Assembly (NCBI RefSeq): GCF_022605725.1
Contig: NC_065547.1
Location: 20,997,167-21,061,166 of the forward strand
DNA: 64,000 nt
Source of the DNA: Anthonomus grandis grandis
Lineage: Eukaryota > Arthropoda > Insecta > Coleoptera > Curculionidae
Direction: 5' to 3'
How positions within the stretch are numbered: the first letter of the stretch is position 1; every line of letters begins with the position of its first letter. Shown here in pieces: positions 1 through 11,170 of this stretch. The position numbers were made by a program, and so were the translations under genes. The notes under the pieces are model-generated. The model saw only the letters and a program-made list of their open reading frames with translations, was not told the DNA's origin and made no database searches.

Positions 1-2040
1 AGGCGAATGAGCCGGAATAAAACGCCAGCCTATGCCTTCAGATGAGCATGAGTCAGATATTTTATCTTGGTTTTCGAACAAAAAACTTCCCAAATTTTGC
101 AGTTCGTTATTGGCACCAGTAAAATTGGTGCCATTATCAGAGTAAATTTGTTGGGGTTTCCCGCGTCTACTTATAAAGCGTTTTAACGCTAGCAAAAAGG
201 TATCAGTTGAAAGATCGGAAACCAGCTCAATATGAACTGCCTTTACAGCGAAGCATACAAACAACGCCATATAACATTTTGAAGTCTTACAGCCTCTACC
301 CTTACGGTCTTTAACAATAAAAGGTCCGCCGTAATCTACCCCACAAACTTTAAAAGGATGGCAAGCATTTATTCGATTTTTCGGCAAATTACCCATTATT
401 GGATTTATTGTTTTCGCATTAAATCTAAAACAAGTTACGCATTGTCGTACTGTTAATTTTGCGAGATTTCTGCCGGATACAGGCCAAATCGACTGTCGCA
501 ACGAATAAAGTAAAAGCTGAGGACCTGCATGCAGTAATTTCAAGTGCTCTGATTTAAAAATTAACTTGCATAGAGGATGTTTTGTAGACACTATAATAGG
601 ATGCTTCTTATCGTAAGTATAATCCGAGTTCTTCAGGCGACCTCCAACTCTCAGTAAACCGTCTTGATCGAGAAATGGATTAAGGTTGAGGATCCTGCTT
701 TTAGAATTTATTTCTTGGTTATTTAATAAGTCGTTTATTTCTGCTGCATATGACTCGCGTTGAGACACTTTTAAGATATATTTGTATGCCTTTTGTAGCT
801 CACAAACCTTAATAGGGCCTTTTTCTCGTTCAGAACGTTTAATAAGGGCAACGAATCTTAAAATAAAAGCTACTGTCCGAATAAGTTTGCTTAACGAAGA
901 GAAACGACTTATTTCTATAATTGGTTCTAAGCAATGAATCGTAAAGGTTTTTAAAACCGACTTAAGCTCAGGTAAATTAATTGAACCGGATACTTCTTCA
1001 GGCCAGTCACATTCGGATTTTCCTAGCCAGCGAGGACCCGACCACCACAGATCAGATTCTTGTAAGTCACATGGACTAACGCCTCTCGACAAGAGATCTG
1101 CGGGATTGTCCTTGGTAGGAACATGTCGCCATTTACAAATATTAGTCAAAGTTTGTACCTCAGAGACTCTATTGGCAGTAAATGTTTTTAGTTTATGCGG
1201 TTCGGTTTTCAACCATCCGAGAACGATGGTCGAGTCCGTCCATAGAGTAACAGAGGAAAATTGAATCTTTAATGACTCTTTCACGATTTTAAATAATTTT
1301 GCTAAAACAACAGTGGCACATAATTCGAGTTTAGGAATCGTTATTGTTTTTAACGGCGCTACCTTAGATTTTGCGCATAAAAGCTTAACTGAAACGTCGT
1401 TATTTTGATCTATGGAACGTAAGTAAATGCACGCTCCATAGGCATGTTCGGAGGCATCCGAGAAACCGTGCAATTGAATTAATTGTGTGTTATGCACAAT
1501 TACATGTCTTGGAATAGTCAGCGAATTAAGCTGAGGAATTTTAGTTATAAAATTAACCCAATCGGTATGTATATTTTGGGGAACGGCTTCATCCCAGTTT
1601 AGTCGCTCGAGCCATAGCTTCTGAAGTATAATTTTTGCCTTAATAATGCACGGAGATAATAGACCTAGGGGATCGAATATTTGTCCAACCGCAGAGAGAA
1701 TGATTCGCTTTGTTATGCGACCATTAATGCTTTGAGACTCGATCTTAAAAGTCAAATTGTCGGTGTCGCATGACCAACCGAGGCCCAAAGTTTTAACGTT
1801 TTTATCTTCCCCGAATTGAACTGTGTTTTGCGAAGGTACTTCGCCATGTATAATTTTAAGTACTTTATGGCTGTTTGAGTGCCACTTGCGTAATTTAAAG
1901 CAACCTTCAGACAAAATTCTGGAAACTTCCGTACCAACACGCGCTGTTTCGTGAATAGAATCGGAGCCGGAAATTAGATCATCGACGTATAGGTCGTTCT
2001 CGATTATTTGAGATATATCCGGGTAATCTTTTTTACAGTT
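1..2040 (-). pseudogene. BEL/Pao reverse transcriptase (C-term), RNase H and integrase, partial
   Basis: A continuous open frame of about 680 codons on the minus strand, checked codon by codon from 2040 to 1 with no stop. It begins after the frameshift that ends the upstream gag-pro-RT frame. YVDDL, the RT catalytic box, is at 1975-1989. Next come KTLGLGWSCDTDN (about 1760-1806), a DPLGLLSP-type motif near 1660-1680, RNase H with GFSDASEHAYGA and LWTDSTIVLGWL, an integrase zinc-binding region with C..C spacing near 430-470, and integrase core GVDYGGPF (about 325-350). It runs off the window at WRFIPAHSP. It overlaps the upstream frame at 2004-2040, where TTTTTT is the likely slip or mutation site. 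Needed for cDNA synthesis and integration. Confidence 0.88.
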
Positions 2041-4649
2041 TTAAGCTCAACTATACAACGAATAGCTAGAAACGGCGCAGATGCCGTTCCGTAAGTAACC
2101 GTATAAGGTTCATATGTGTCTAGTTCCGCGTTCGGATCACTACGCCAACATATTCGTTGGAAGGCACGTTGATTGGGTTTGATCAGTACTTGCCGATACA
2201 TTTTCTCGATATCGGCCGTTACAACAAATGTATGAATTCTAAATCTTAGAAGTATGGATAAAAGATTGTTTTGAATTGTGGGACCTACCATTTGAAGGTC
2301 GTTGAGAGATACACCCGAACTTGTGGAAGCCGAAGCGTCGAATACAACTCGAAGTTTAGTTGTAACCGAATCCTCGCGTAGCACTCCGTGATGTGGTAAG
2401 TAGTATTGAATCGCTTTACTGTCTAATTTATTTACTTTGGTCATGTGACCTAACGCCTTATATTCTGTCATGAAGTCAACGTATTTTTCTCGTAAGTCAG
2501 GATTATGTTTAAATTTTCTTTCTAAAGAGAAGAATCGTTTTCGAGCCTGTTCCTCCGAGTCACCTAGCTGACTCACACTTGCCTTAAAAGGAACGGAGAC
2601 AGTAAATCTACCCGTTTCCACGTCGCGTTTCGTATTTTCAACAAAATGTTGCTCGCATAACCTTTGTTCTTCGGATAAGGCTGATTTTATGACACATTCT
2701 TCCAGCTCCCAGAATTTTGCTAGCTGGGTTTGGATGTCACAATTTAAAGACAAGCTACAATGAGTTTGCGCATTCGAATTGCCAGGAATGTTACCGGAAA
2801 TTATCCAGCCAAAGGATGTTTTTTGCAACACCGGCTGATCGGGCGCAAGATGTATTTGACCGACTAACATTAATTTCCAAAATAGATTTGCACCGATAAG
2901 CAAATCTATTGGACCAGGCTTATTAAAATCTGGATCTGCAAGAATTATGTTTTTTGGAATATTTAGCTTAGTAATATCCGCGAACGTAGTTGGTTGAACA
3001 CTAGTAATTTCGTTTATAATGAGACACGATATCTTTACCGAATATGCACTGTGATGCGACTCAACACAAATTTCGCATTTTTTCTTAATCTGTGATTTAT
3101 TGTTATTTAGACCTACGACGGCCATGTTAATCGTTTCCGTTTCCAAATTAAGTAGATCGCATAATTTAGACGAAATAAAACTAGATTGGGAACCCGAATC
3201 TAGTAATGCGCGTACCGTATGGGTTTTATTAAATTTATCGACAACCTGCACCAAAGCAGTTGCGAGTAAAACGTTTTCTTGCGCAGCGATATTAGAAGAG
3301 GTAAGAGAGACACTTGCGTTCTCTGTCGTATTATTTTCGCGTTTATCGTGTACGTTTTCGTTGTTGTATTGAATATGCAACAAAGTATTGTGCCTACCGT
3401 TACATTTTCTGCAGTTTGTTAATCTGCAAACCGTATTTAAATGACCTGGACGCAAACAGTTTATGCACAACCTAAGTCTTTTTGCATGCGTATTTCTTTC
3501 GGTCGCAGATAATTTAAGAAAGTCTGCACAGTTTCGAATATAATGACTTCGTTTGCAAAAAACACAAACCGTATTGTGAGTCGCATAATCATTTGTATTA
3601 AAATTCGCATTATTAGGTTTTAAAGCATTAGCTTCCGTATTAACAAATGATTTAGATATTTTCGTTTGTCTGTTGGGAATATTGCCTGAAGAAGTATCGC
3701 GTTTCGATTCTATGGTTTCTAGCAGGTCGGCTTTCGACTTTAAAAATGCTTTCAAGTCGTCTAAAGTCGGAAGCGCCATGTTTGACCTAAAACTTTCCCA
3801 CTCTCGCGCTGTTGCATTATCCAACTTAGAAGTTACGATGTAAATTATCAATGTATCCCAATATTCGGTGGGCTGATTTAATTGTTTCAAGGCTTTTAAG
3901 TGTTTTGAAATTGAATCAATTAAAAATCTTAAGGATTTCGAAGACTCGAAGCCCTTAACTTCTAAGTTAAATAGTGCTTTTACGTGGTTATGAACAAGAA
4001 GCCTTTCATTGTTATACCGTTCGCACAGCAAATTCCACGCTACCGCGTAATTTGCCTCGGAAAATTCAATTGACGCTATAACCTGCGACGCGCAGCCTGA
4101 AAGAGATGATTTAAGGTAATGAAACTTCTGAAAATCACGTAGCGCACTGTTTGCATGCACTAAAGAACTAAAAGTCTCACGAAATTCCAACCAATCCTCA
4201 TGACTGCCGCCAAATTTTGGTACCTCAACTGGCGGTAATCGAAACCCATTAAACTCGTTTACGTTAATAACAGCTTCATTTTCCGCGCAAGAACGGCCAC
4301 TTAGAAGCTTATCATCCCTCAATAATTTGGAACGTAGTCGCTTACCTCGCGCTAACTCGGCATAAAAATTATTCGAAAATTCTTCGCATTCGGCATACAA
4401 AGCATCTAACTCACCCTCATCGACTAAATTCTCTAAATCTGACTGTACCTGCTCATAAGCCTCTTGTATTTTGTAAATTTCATCTATCCGCGAGCTTAAA
4501 TTTAAAACATCATCATCCACAATAGCTAAATCAGAAATCGCATATTTTGATTCTAAATCGTCTAAAAATTTCTTAAAATGTGTAAGTCTGGCTTTTACAG
4601 AACCTCGTTTACGTTTAAAACTCTTTATTTGCTCTTCGACATCAGCCAT
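2004..4649 (-). CDS. BEL/Pao gag, protease and N-terminal reverse transcriptase
   Basis: 881-residue open frame starting MADVEEQIKS at an ATG just downstream of the leader. Order of parts: N-terminal charged gag with probable coiled coil (1-120); DUF1759-type gag domain (about 150-310, with VEVPKFGGSHEDWLEF); zinc knuckles CVFCKRSHYIRNC and CINCLRPGHLNTVC (about 365-415) plus another Cys-rich pair; retropepsin-like DUF1758 domain with LLDSGSQSSFISS (about 490); then the A17/RT region with LRVVFDASAS and VTADIEKMYRQV (about 720-800). The frame stops soon after FLAIRC, before the YVDD catalytic box. That box is found in the next frame just downstream, so the stop reflects a one-base indel beside a T run. 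Retrotransposon protein making virus-like particles and beginning the polymerase. Confidence 0.92.
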   Translation of the reverse strand: MADVEEQIKSFKRKRGSVKARLTHFKKFLDDLESKYAISDLAIVDDDVLNLSSRIDEIYKIQEAYEQVQSDLENLVDEGELDALYAECEEFSNNFYAELARGKRLRSKLLRDDKLLSGRSCAENEAVINVNEFNGFRLPPVEVPKFGGSHEDWLEFRETFSSLVHANSALRDFQKFHYLKSSLSGCASQVIASIEFSEANYAVAWNLLCERYNNERLLVHNHVKALFNLEVKGFESSKSLRFLIDSISKHLKALKQLNQPTEYWDTLIIYIVTSKLDNATAREWESFRSNMALPTLDDLKAFLKSKADLLETIESKRDTSSGNIPNRQTKISKSFVNTEANALKPNNANFNTNDYATHNTVCVFCKRSHYIRNCADFLKLSATERNTHAKRLRLCINCLRPGHLNTVCRLTNCRKCNGRHNTLLHIQYNNENVHDKRENNTTENASVSLTSSNIAAQENVLLATALVQVVDKFNKTHTVRALLDSGSQSSFISSKLCDLLNLETETINMAVVGLNNNKSQIKKKCEICVESHHSAYSVKISCLIINEITSVQPTTFADITKLNIPKNIILADPDFNKPGPIDLLIGANLFWKLMLVGQIHLAPDQPVLQKTSFGWIISGNIPGNSNAQTHCSLSLNCDIQTQLAKFWELEECVIKSALSEEQRLCEQHFVENTKRDVETGRFTVSVPFKASVSQLGDSEEQARKRFFSLERKFKHNPDLREKYVDFMTEYKALGHMTKVNKLDSKAIQYYLPHHGVLREDSVTTKLRVVFDASASTSSGVSLNDLQMVGPTIQNNLLSILLRFRIHTFVVTADIEKMYRQVLIKPNQRAFQRICWRSDPNAELDTYEPYTVTYGTASAPFLAIRCIVELKTVKKITRIYLK

Positions 4650-4939
4650 TTTTTTTTTTTTTATAAATTAAACAGCCAAAATCGTATACGACAATACCCA
4701 CACAAACAGAAACAATCTTACAGACAGGAAATTATCAGGAAAAGAAAAAGGACTTACCCACTTGCAAATTCTGCCAACCGACTAAATCCGGCAATCGCGC
4801 TCGATCACCACTGTTCCTCGTTCGCGCCTCGTCTCGTTCCCGGTACGCTTGCACTTAAATATAATTTCGCCTCGGAATGGAAAATTACTGTTCGATTATT
4901 CTCGCTTTGCCCTTAATCTGGGTCGTAGGACCAACACTA
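4650..4939 (-). promoter_or_regulatory. BEL/Pao leader with candidate primer-binding site
   Basis: The untranslated leader lies between LTR and gag ATG. Minus-strand TGGTCCTACGACCCAG (4918-4933) begins with the TGG expected opposite a tRNA CCA end, six bases after the LTR. The tRNA was not identified. A T-run (A-run on the sense strand) sits just before the start codon. Confidence 0.4.
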
Positions 4940-5148
4940 TGTCGATATAAGTGGACTGTATGATTTTAATTTTTTGTACAAAAACGCATATCGTTATATA
5001 GAAATGGTTTATTCCGCATAAAACATTAAAATACTTCAACTTATAACGCGGTTAACACGATCGGCGGTCGGTGGCAGAGAGAGCATCACGGCGGCTGACC
5101 ATGCACTCGCTGCTGCTTGTCGATGTTGCCGCTGTTGACTTGCCAACA
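4940..5148 (-). repeat. BEL/Pao 5' LTR
   Basis: About 209 bp on the minus strand, beginning TGTTGGCAAG and ending ATATCGACA (TG..CA termini). It is GC-rich near its start, has an AATAAA-type signal near 5005-5020, and is followed by a candidate primer-binding region. The second LTR is outside the window, so the ends are inferred from TG/CA and position only. Confidence 0.5.
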
Positions 5149-5370
5149 TCTCCCCTTATGAGATAATTATTTATATATATATTTTTTTTTTTTTTAGTAC
5201 TAACAAAAAGCTTATTCTAAAAAATTATATAATTCCAATAAAAAAAAAACAATTTATAATTTCTGAAAGAAAGTAAAGTTTACATCATAAATTTAATAAC
5301 AAACATATACATTTATACAAAATATACAATGAGCAAAAATTATTAAGAACAACGTTCTAAATTTATGTAA
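5149..5370. other. AT-rich low-complexity spacer
   Basis: Runs of A and T between two minus-strand LTR elements. A 3' LTR for the Gypsy element to its right was looked for here and not found. Confidence 0.6.
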
Positions 5371-6075
5371 CTAGTCGGATACCTTATTATTACTTCTTAA
5401 AAAATATGGTTCTCTGAAAAATTTTGTTTTATATTTACTATCATTTTCATTATTAGATATATCTGACACACGTTCTTTTTTTATAATAAGGTGTTGTCTA
5501 GTTCTTCTAAAACAATTACCAAATTTATCTTTAATTAGATATGACCTGGGCTCCTTACATTTATCCATAATAACACCATTTTCCCATTCATTATTTTTTT
5601 TAAACATTACATCCTGATTCACCTTCCCACCTGCCAAGTTTTTTGAATTTTTATCATGGTAAAATTTTTGTTTTGTCCTTCTTTTAATTTTCTTTTCTTT
5701 TAATTCTTTAAAATCTACAAGTCCAGGACTAAGCATAGAATCCACAATAGGCAAATTGTCCTTTAGTCTGCGATTGAATAACATTTGAGCTGGTGACAAA
5801 CCCAGATCAGGAATTGAAATATTTCTGTATTTTAAAAGATAATAATCAATGTCATTCAGATTACCCCTATTTTCATAAAAACATTTTTTTAACATTTTCT
5901 TACAAATATTTACAGACTTTTCAGCTAAACCATTGCTTTTAGGGTAATTCGGGCTAGAATTAATTAAAACTATATTACATTCACTTAAAAAATTTTGAAA
6001 ACTTGACGAGTTAAAAGGGTTATTGTCGGATACTATAAAATTAGGAAAACCATATATGGAAAAAATTTGTTTCAA
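5371..6075 (-). pseudogene. Gypsy integrase core and C-terminal part
   Basis: 234-residue frame overlapping the upstream pol frame by about 35 bases in another frame, so a frameshift splits the integrase. It contains FPNFIVSDNNPFNSSSF (integrase core around the second catalytic Asp) and SSPNYPKSNGLAEKSV, the Ty3/Gypsy signature carrying the catalytic Glu. These are followed by the LNFRR-type region and a basic C-terminus. VSDN has N where the usual SDNG motif has G. Would integrate cDNA into host DNA; inactive here because of the split. Confidence 0.85.
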
Positions 6076-7552
6076 ATTTTTTTATTATGTCATCAGCTGA
6101 CTTATTCTTAATTTTTTTTAGTTCTATCCAGCTAGAAAAATAATCCATTATTGACAAAAACAAATATCCCTTAAATTCCAAAATATCCATAGCAATTTTT
6201 TCCCAAGGTCTTTCTGGCATTTCATGTTGTAATAAGGGTAGTTTTGAATTATTATTACGAAACTTTAGACATGTTTGACAATTCAAAACATACCTGCCTA
6301 TGTCATTACTTATATTTGGCCAATAAATAGTCTCCCTTGCCCTAGCTCTACATTTATTAATGCCTAAATGTCCCTCATGAAGTTTTTTTAACATTAAAGT
6401 TCTAAGATTTTTTGGTATGACAACCCTGTCCCCATAAAAAATTAAATTATTTTCTTCAGACAACTCATTTCTTATTTGATAAAATAGTTTTAGTTCATTG
6501 CACATTTTTTTGATATTTTTAGGCCAGTTGCTGTGAATAAAAGATTTTAATGAAATTAAAACATTATCATTTTTCATTTCTGATTCTAACTGAGACATTT
6601 TTCTCTCACTCATACATATTTTCTTTTGAATATCATGAACAAGAAAGTTATTTTGTGGGTCATCTTTTACAGGGTGTTTCAAAAAAGCTCGAGAAAGCAA
6701 ATCTGCAATAAACATTTGTTTACCCGGCAAATAAGAAACTATTAATTGGTATTTCATTAGCCTTAAAAGCATTCTTTGTAGTCTACTTGAGACCTTATTT
6801 ATGTCTTTTTTAAAAATGCTAACAAGGGGTTTATGATCAGTATGAACATGTACATTTTCTTTGCCATAGATATAATAATTAAATTTTTCTGCTGCATATA
6901 AAATTGCACCCAGTTCTCTCTCAATACAAGCCCATCTTTTTTCAGTATTGGTTAATGCTCTGCTGACAAAAGCTATAGGTTGACCATTTTGTAATAAACA
7001 TGCACCTATACCCTCTTGACTTGAGTCACACTGAATGACTAAGGGTTGATTTACATCATAGTGCTTTAAACATGGTGGAGAAGTTAATAATTTTTTAATT
7101 GTTTTTACACTTTCTGTGTGACTTTTCTCCCAGTTCCAAAGAACATTATTACAAGTTAAATTTCTTAAAGGTGCTGTTATTTGAGAGAGATTAGGGATAA
7201 ATTTACCCAAATATTTTATCAACCCTAAAAATTTCAAAAGCTCTTTTTTATTTTTGGGATTTTCTAATTTTAAAATTGCTTCTATTCTATCTTTGTCGAT
7301 TTCAGTTCCCTTTGCTGAAACTTTAAAGCCTAGAATTTTAACTTCAGATTTTTTAAACTGAAATTTATCTTTATTAAAAGTAATATTATGTTTTTTAGCC
7401 ATTTTTAAAACTTCCTCTAAAATTATGTCATGTTCGAGCTCATTCTCCGCAGAAATTATAAGGTCGTCTATATAAATTTTATTGCCAATTATTTCCCCCA
7501 AAAACAGTTGTATTTTTCCTCTGAAAAACCTCCGCGGCTGTGTTAATGCCAA
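6041..7552 (-). pseudogene. Gypsy reverse transcriptase C-term, RNase H and integrase N-term
   Basis: 503-residue frame. The first ~25 residues are a frameshift artefact. True homology starts at YIDDLIISAENE, the RT catalytic YxDD box (about residues 28-39). It continues with FLGLIKYLGKFIPNLS (RT thumb), the RNase H domain with VIQCDSSQEGIGACLL, SRALTNTEKRWACIEREL and VHTDHKPL, and SYLPGKQMFIADLLSRA. Last is the integrase zinc domain (HLGINKCRARARETIYWP, then C..C in VLNCQTCLKF) and the start of the core with ILEFKGYLFLSIMDYFSSWIE. The integrase continues in a different frame. Standard Ty3/Gypsy domain order. Confidence 0.88.
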
Positions 7553-7814
7553 AGGGTAGTCTTAAAAACCTGTATCTTCCCAAAGGGGTCGCAAATGTTG
7601 TTAATTTTGATGATGATTCATCTAATTTTATTTGATAAAAAGAATCTTTTAAATCTAAAACTGAAAAATATCTTTTATTTGTCAAATCACCCAAAATTTC
7701 ATCAATTGACGGAATAGGATGGTGTTCTCTTCGTATATAAAGATTTAACTTTGACGGATCTAAACAAATTCTTAATTTTTTGTTTGGCTTTTCAGTAAAA
7801 ACACAAGGTTTCAC
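7479..7814 (-). pseudogene. Gypsy reverse transcriptase N-terminal part
   Basis: 111-residue frame with LRICLDPSKLNLYIRREH, SVLDLKDSFYQIKLDESSSK (first catalytic Asp region) and LGRYRFLRLPFGI, the RT fingers/palm of Ty3/Gypsy elements. The frame breaks at AAEVFQRK, just before the YIDD box in the neighbouring frame. The stretch between this piece and the protease (7815-7923) is pol sequence in a third frame. Confidence 0.85.
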
Positions 7815-7923
7815 GTCATCTTTTAAGGAAAATTTATAAGGTTCCCCTGGAAAAGTGCCAAGTCCCTCAAAAACACATTTATACTTTTTTATGACATGCT
7901 CTTTTGAAGAAAATTTTATATTT

Positions 7924-8214
7924 TCACAATTTTTTTTTTAAACTATTAATTGTTTTAATTAAGTTTAAGTGTAAACAAGACTCCAATCCTAATATAGGTT
8001 TGCCCTCAGCTCTTACAACCAAAAATTTAATAAGGTATTTCTTACCACGCACTATACAATTTAACTTTGTAGATCCCATGACATCAATCCTGGCGCCCCC
8101 ATATGCTGTAATGTTGACATTGGTGGGATTGAGCTGGACGTTTGGTGCTAGTTTCTGTAGAGTCTTGGCAGGCAGGACGTTGCATTGTGCTCCCGTGTCC
8201 ACCTTAAAAAGCAC
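7924..8214 (-). pseudogene. Gypsy aspartic protease domain
   Basis: 96-residue frame starting MLFKVDTGAQCNVLPAKTL, the DTG(A) active-site loop of a retropepsin, with a later ILGLES motif matching the usual ILG beta strand. It would process Gag-Pol. It lies between the nucleocapsid frame (8374-8739) and RT and is separated from both by frameshifts or stops. Confidence 0.8.
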
Positions 8215-8373
8215 ATCAACATTACTTATCGAAATTTTTTCTATGATTTCATTTTTATTTTTTTTTCACTGTACTTTTTGCTTTCAGAGTTTATTGATTG
8301 CAATTGCAAGCAATCCAAAAAAAATTTATCATCCGAGGAATTTGAGCACCCAGAAAAATCTAAATTATTTATT

Positions 8374-8739
8374 TTATTTCTTTCTAAAATGGCTATCATT
8401 TCTTTGTTTATTTTTATCTAAATATTTATTAGCAAGACAACAAGACTCAAAGTGGTTTGGTTTTTTACAAAATGTACAAATTCTTCCAAAAGCTGGACAC
8501 TGACCATAAGCATGTTTTGTTTGACATTTACCACACATTTTAAATTTATTATTTTTTTGAAAGCTGTAAGAAATTTTGGTATTATTATTATTATCATTAT
8601 ACTTATTCTTAAAAGCGTTTCTTGAATTTGTATTATTAAAACCTTTAAAATTAAAACTGTTACTCCCCTGGTTATTTCTGCGTGCTCCTATAGCGTCCAA
8701 TGCACTCGTGGAAGGCTCTGCTTTCCCCATGTCCTCCAT
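8374..8739 (-). pseudogene. Gypsy nucleocapsid (CCHC zinc knuckle)
   Basis: 121-residue frame rich in Asn, Ser and Arg with CGKCQTKHAYGQC and CTFCKKPNHFESC, a paired zinc-knuckle region typical of the NC part of Gypsy Gag. Binds element RNA in the family. Follows the capsid-like fragment at 8806-9206 after a frame break. Confidence 0.8.
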
Positions 8740-8805
8740 TTATTTTTTGTCCTGGTCGTAGATCTTACACTTCGCCTCCAACTTCTCCAGAGTGAGCTTC
8801 TCCGT

Positions 8806-9206
8806 TTAAAATAGCTGCTCACGTAAGGACTGGTACTGCATGCCCAGGATTACCATGTCCCTGACCATTTCATCACTTTCACTGTACTCACATGAGGATA
8901 CCAGGGTCTTTATGAACTGGTCGGGCTTCTGCTTACATGTAAGAAATCTGTATCTTTCATACACTATGTTCTTCTTCGGCTCACAGTATGCAGTGAATTT
9001 CTTCTTCACATCCTCCAGTTTGGCCTTTTCCATCTTTATGTTTAGGGTGTTGAAAATTTCGACACCATTTTCTACTACCAGATTCAGAAAGATTGCCACT
9101 TTGACCCCTTCTGCAGCCTCGTTTTTTTCAATCGCCATCAGGTAGAGCTCGAATTTTTCCACCATCTTGCCCAATTTCTTGCAACATTGCCGGTAAAGAA
9201 ATCCAT
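8806..9206 (-). pseudogene. Gypsy Gag capsid-like region
   Basis: An open frame runs 9297-8806, but its first 30 residues translate the primer-binding site. The likely real start is the ATG at 9204-9206, whose frame reads MDFFTGNVARNWARWW before a one-base shift near 9150 moves it into the long frame. The long frame then gives FELYLMAIEKNE and a capsid-like helical region ending LVSSCEYSESDEMVRDMVIL. Resembles Gag of K02A2.6-like Gypsy elements. It is broken, so no complete Gag is made. Confidence 0.7.
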
Positions 9207-9278
9207 GACAGGTGGTGCTCTCAGAAAATCCATTATCATCCAGTTTTGTACTGCCTCTCTGTGGGTTTTGTCTCTCGA

Positions 9279-9296
9279 AATACACACCTGACACCA
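9279..9296 (-). promoter_or_regulatory. Gypsy primer-binding site
   Basis: The minus strand reads TGGTGTCAGGTGTG immediately after the LTR end. TGGTGTCAG starts are common for Gypsy-type elements. The primer tRNA was not identified. Confidence 0.55.
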
Positions 9297-9572
9297 TGTA
9301 ACGTTTAGTTTTCTTAATATTTTATATGTTTTTTAGGAATTTCGAGGGAAATTAAAATCACCTGTTTTTCAGTCTTCAGTTCTTTACCATTCTATGTACA
9401 GATTAAAAAAAGCGTCTCATGCTTTTTTTGCTTTGCACGCTTTTATCATGCGCTTTTATAACTCACAATTGCCAACCAAATAAAACTAAATATTCCTATA
9501 AAAATAACTATTTACATTAAGCAAGGTTTACATTAAGAACTAAAGGCGAACATGTATGAAGTTATAAGTTAC
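9297..9572 (-). repeat. Candidate Gypsy 5' LTR
   Basis: 276 bp on the minus strand. It starts TGTAACTTATAAC and ends AACGTTACA, so the termini form a short inverted repeat (TGTAAC/GTTACA). A TATAAAAG box lies at 9453-9460. The segment sits exactly next to a good primer-binding site. No partner LTR was found at the left end, so the outer boundary is inferred. Confidence 0.5.
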
Positions 9573-9619
9573 AATAAATGGTGGAGGCGCTAGAAAACCT
9601 TTTACTTTTTTTTCAGTAC

Positions 9620-11170
9620 TAGTAGCGTCATCTCTTGAATGGTATACTAAACTTAACACACTAGCAAACTGTAATATTATTTACCATTGTATTCTAACAA
9701 TATCTATTACCTTAGTTAAATAATTCTCATGCAGAAAATGATATTAAATTTCAATATACTTAGCATTTTTAGTATAGTTACCATATTTAGATATTGCTAC
9801 AGCACCAGAATTATCTTCATAGACTTGGACTGGATTAAGTTAACTTTAAAAGTTTTTAAAATTTCTCTTGCCTAAATAACATTCTCATAAAATTTCATGA
9901 CAAAACCTGCGGACCTGCCCAGTCCGCGTCTACAAAGCAGTCAATAACTTTACAATTTTCATTTCTTTTAAATTAAGTTTTATTAGAACTGATAATATTA
10001 TATCGTTGGCTAATGTTTCGATATAAATTTATTGACATTATAACAACTGTTCGTTGTATTTTATTTCAATCAGTGATGTGTTAAGTATCTCAAGTGTGAT
10101 GATGGCAAAAATACTTGCCGAAATGCATCACTCCTGAAATTAGAGGATTAGCATTTTATTTGTGGAGAAAAGGCGTCCCCTAGTAACTTTTCCATATTAA
10201 AAAACTGTATTGTACTCATCATTATAGCCTTCAGGTTCAACATAAACATAAAAATTACTTGTTATTTTTCCATTTCCAAATTCTGTCTCGACATTCGTGT
10301 GCTGTATAAAGAAATTGTTTTAAAGACAAAAAGATAACAAGATTTTAAGAGTTTGACTTTTAGATACGGGCGAACTATCACGTTATCATCTACGTTATTT
10401 TTTTATTGAAAACCTTTAGCAACTAAACGTGCTTTAAAAAATCCCATATGGTTTCTTTTTATACACCCATTTAGTATCAATAACTAGCTGGTCTTTGGGT
10501 CTATCAACTATTTTCAATGTTTTATTTTTAGCCAAATTTTTAAAGCTCTATGTTCATAACTCTTTTCCAATTTTTCGCTTCAAAAGACAATAGAGTCTCT
10601 TCAAAAGTTAAAGGAGTCATTGCATTACAATAATTCACGCAAATTGTTTTATAGACATAGTTCTCATCTTTGTTTGGTTTTGGGTGGTGTTTTTGATTTT
10701 CTTAATGCTGTACCCCCGAGTGCACCATCTTCTTGCCTCTCTTCTTGCTCGATAACTGTTTGATCAAGACCTTTTGGAGCATCACTATAATTTAAGCCAC
10801 TATTTTCATCTTCCTTCTTAGGTTATCTTAGGTCCTTCCTTTAGTTAGTAATCAATAACCTCTTTGGGCTCTTCAAAACCAATGCAAACACTGTTATCCT
10901 CTGCTTTATCCACATGTCGCGCTACAATACTACAATCTTATTACCTATTAAAACTCAGTATCCTACATCTGAACATCCAACAAGTATACAACATTCAACC
11001 TTTCTATCCCATTTGGAAGTTCTTTTTGCTTCAGGAACTCTAACAAATACTTTGCTTTCATAGATCCTCAAATATTCGGCATCATGCTTCTTCTTAAAAA
11101 AGATTTCATAAGAATGACTCTATGGTGTTTGCTAGAATTCTGGAATGGAATCTAAGAAAGCAGTTGTTTT
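9620..11170 (-). mobile_element. Ty1/copia retrotransposon relic
   Basis: No long open frame survives, but the minus strand keeps copia-like segments in the correct order. Integrase C-terminal region: VFVRVPEAKRTSKWDRK and CCILVGCSDVGYR (about 10955-11070). RT start: VDRPKDQLVIDTKWVYKKK (about 10450-10510). RNase H: FVDADWAGPQ (about 9905-9935), then NSGAVAISKYGNYTKNAKYI and YHFLHENYL (about 9720-9815). Many stops and indels lie between them. The order integrase before RT separates copia from Gypsy and BEL. LTRs were not recognised. Confidence 0.7.

Larger units (their letters stand above)
1..5148 (-). mobile_element. BEL/Pao LTR retrotransposon, 5' part, truncated by window edge
   Basis: Minus-strand element read right to left: LTR (4940-5148), primer-binding region and leader (4650-4939), then gag-protease-RT (2004-4649) and RT-RNase H-integrase (1-2040). 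The order and the protein motifs (two zinc-knuckle clusters, DSGSQSS protease, YVDDL in RT, late integrase) are those of the BEL/Pao superfamily. The only break seen in coding sequence is one frameshift near 2007-2040, so this is the best-preserved element of the window. Its integrase end and 3' LTR lie left of position 1. Confidence 0.9.
5371..9572 (-). mobile_element. Decayed Ty3/Gypsy LTR retrotransposon (K02A2.6-like)
   Basis: Minus-strand remnant in the order LTR, PBS, gag, nucleocapsid zinc knuckle, protease, RT, RNase H, integrase. All domains are present, but at least four frameshifts or stops separate them. The 5' LTR is proposed at 9297-9572; no 3' LTR could be found at the left end. 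The proteins resemble the K02A2.6-like Gypsy lineage common in invertebrates. Confidence 0.85.

Noticed and set aside
6075..6110. Possible programmed frameshift between Gypsy pol frames
   Set aside because: The integrase is split at a place where no Gypsy element uses recoding, and the same copy has many other breaks; mutation is simpler.
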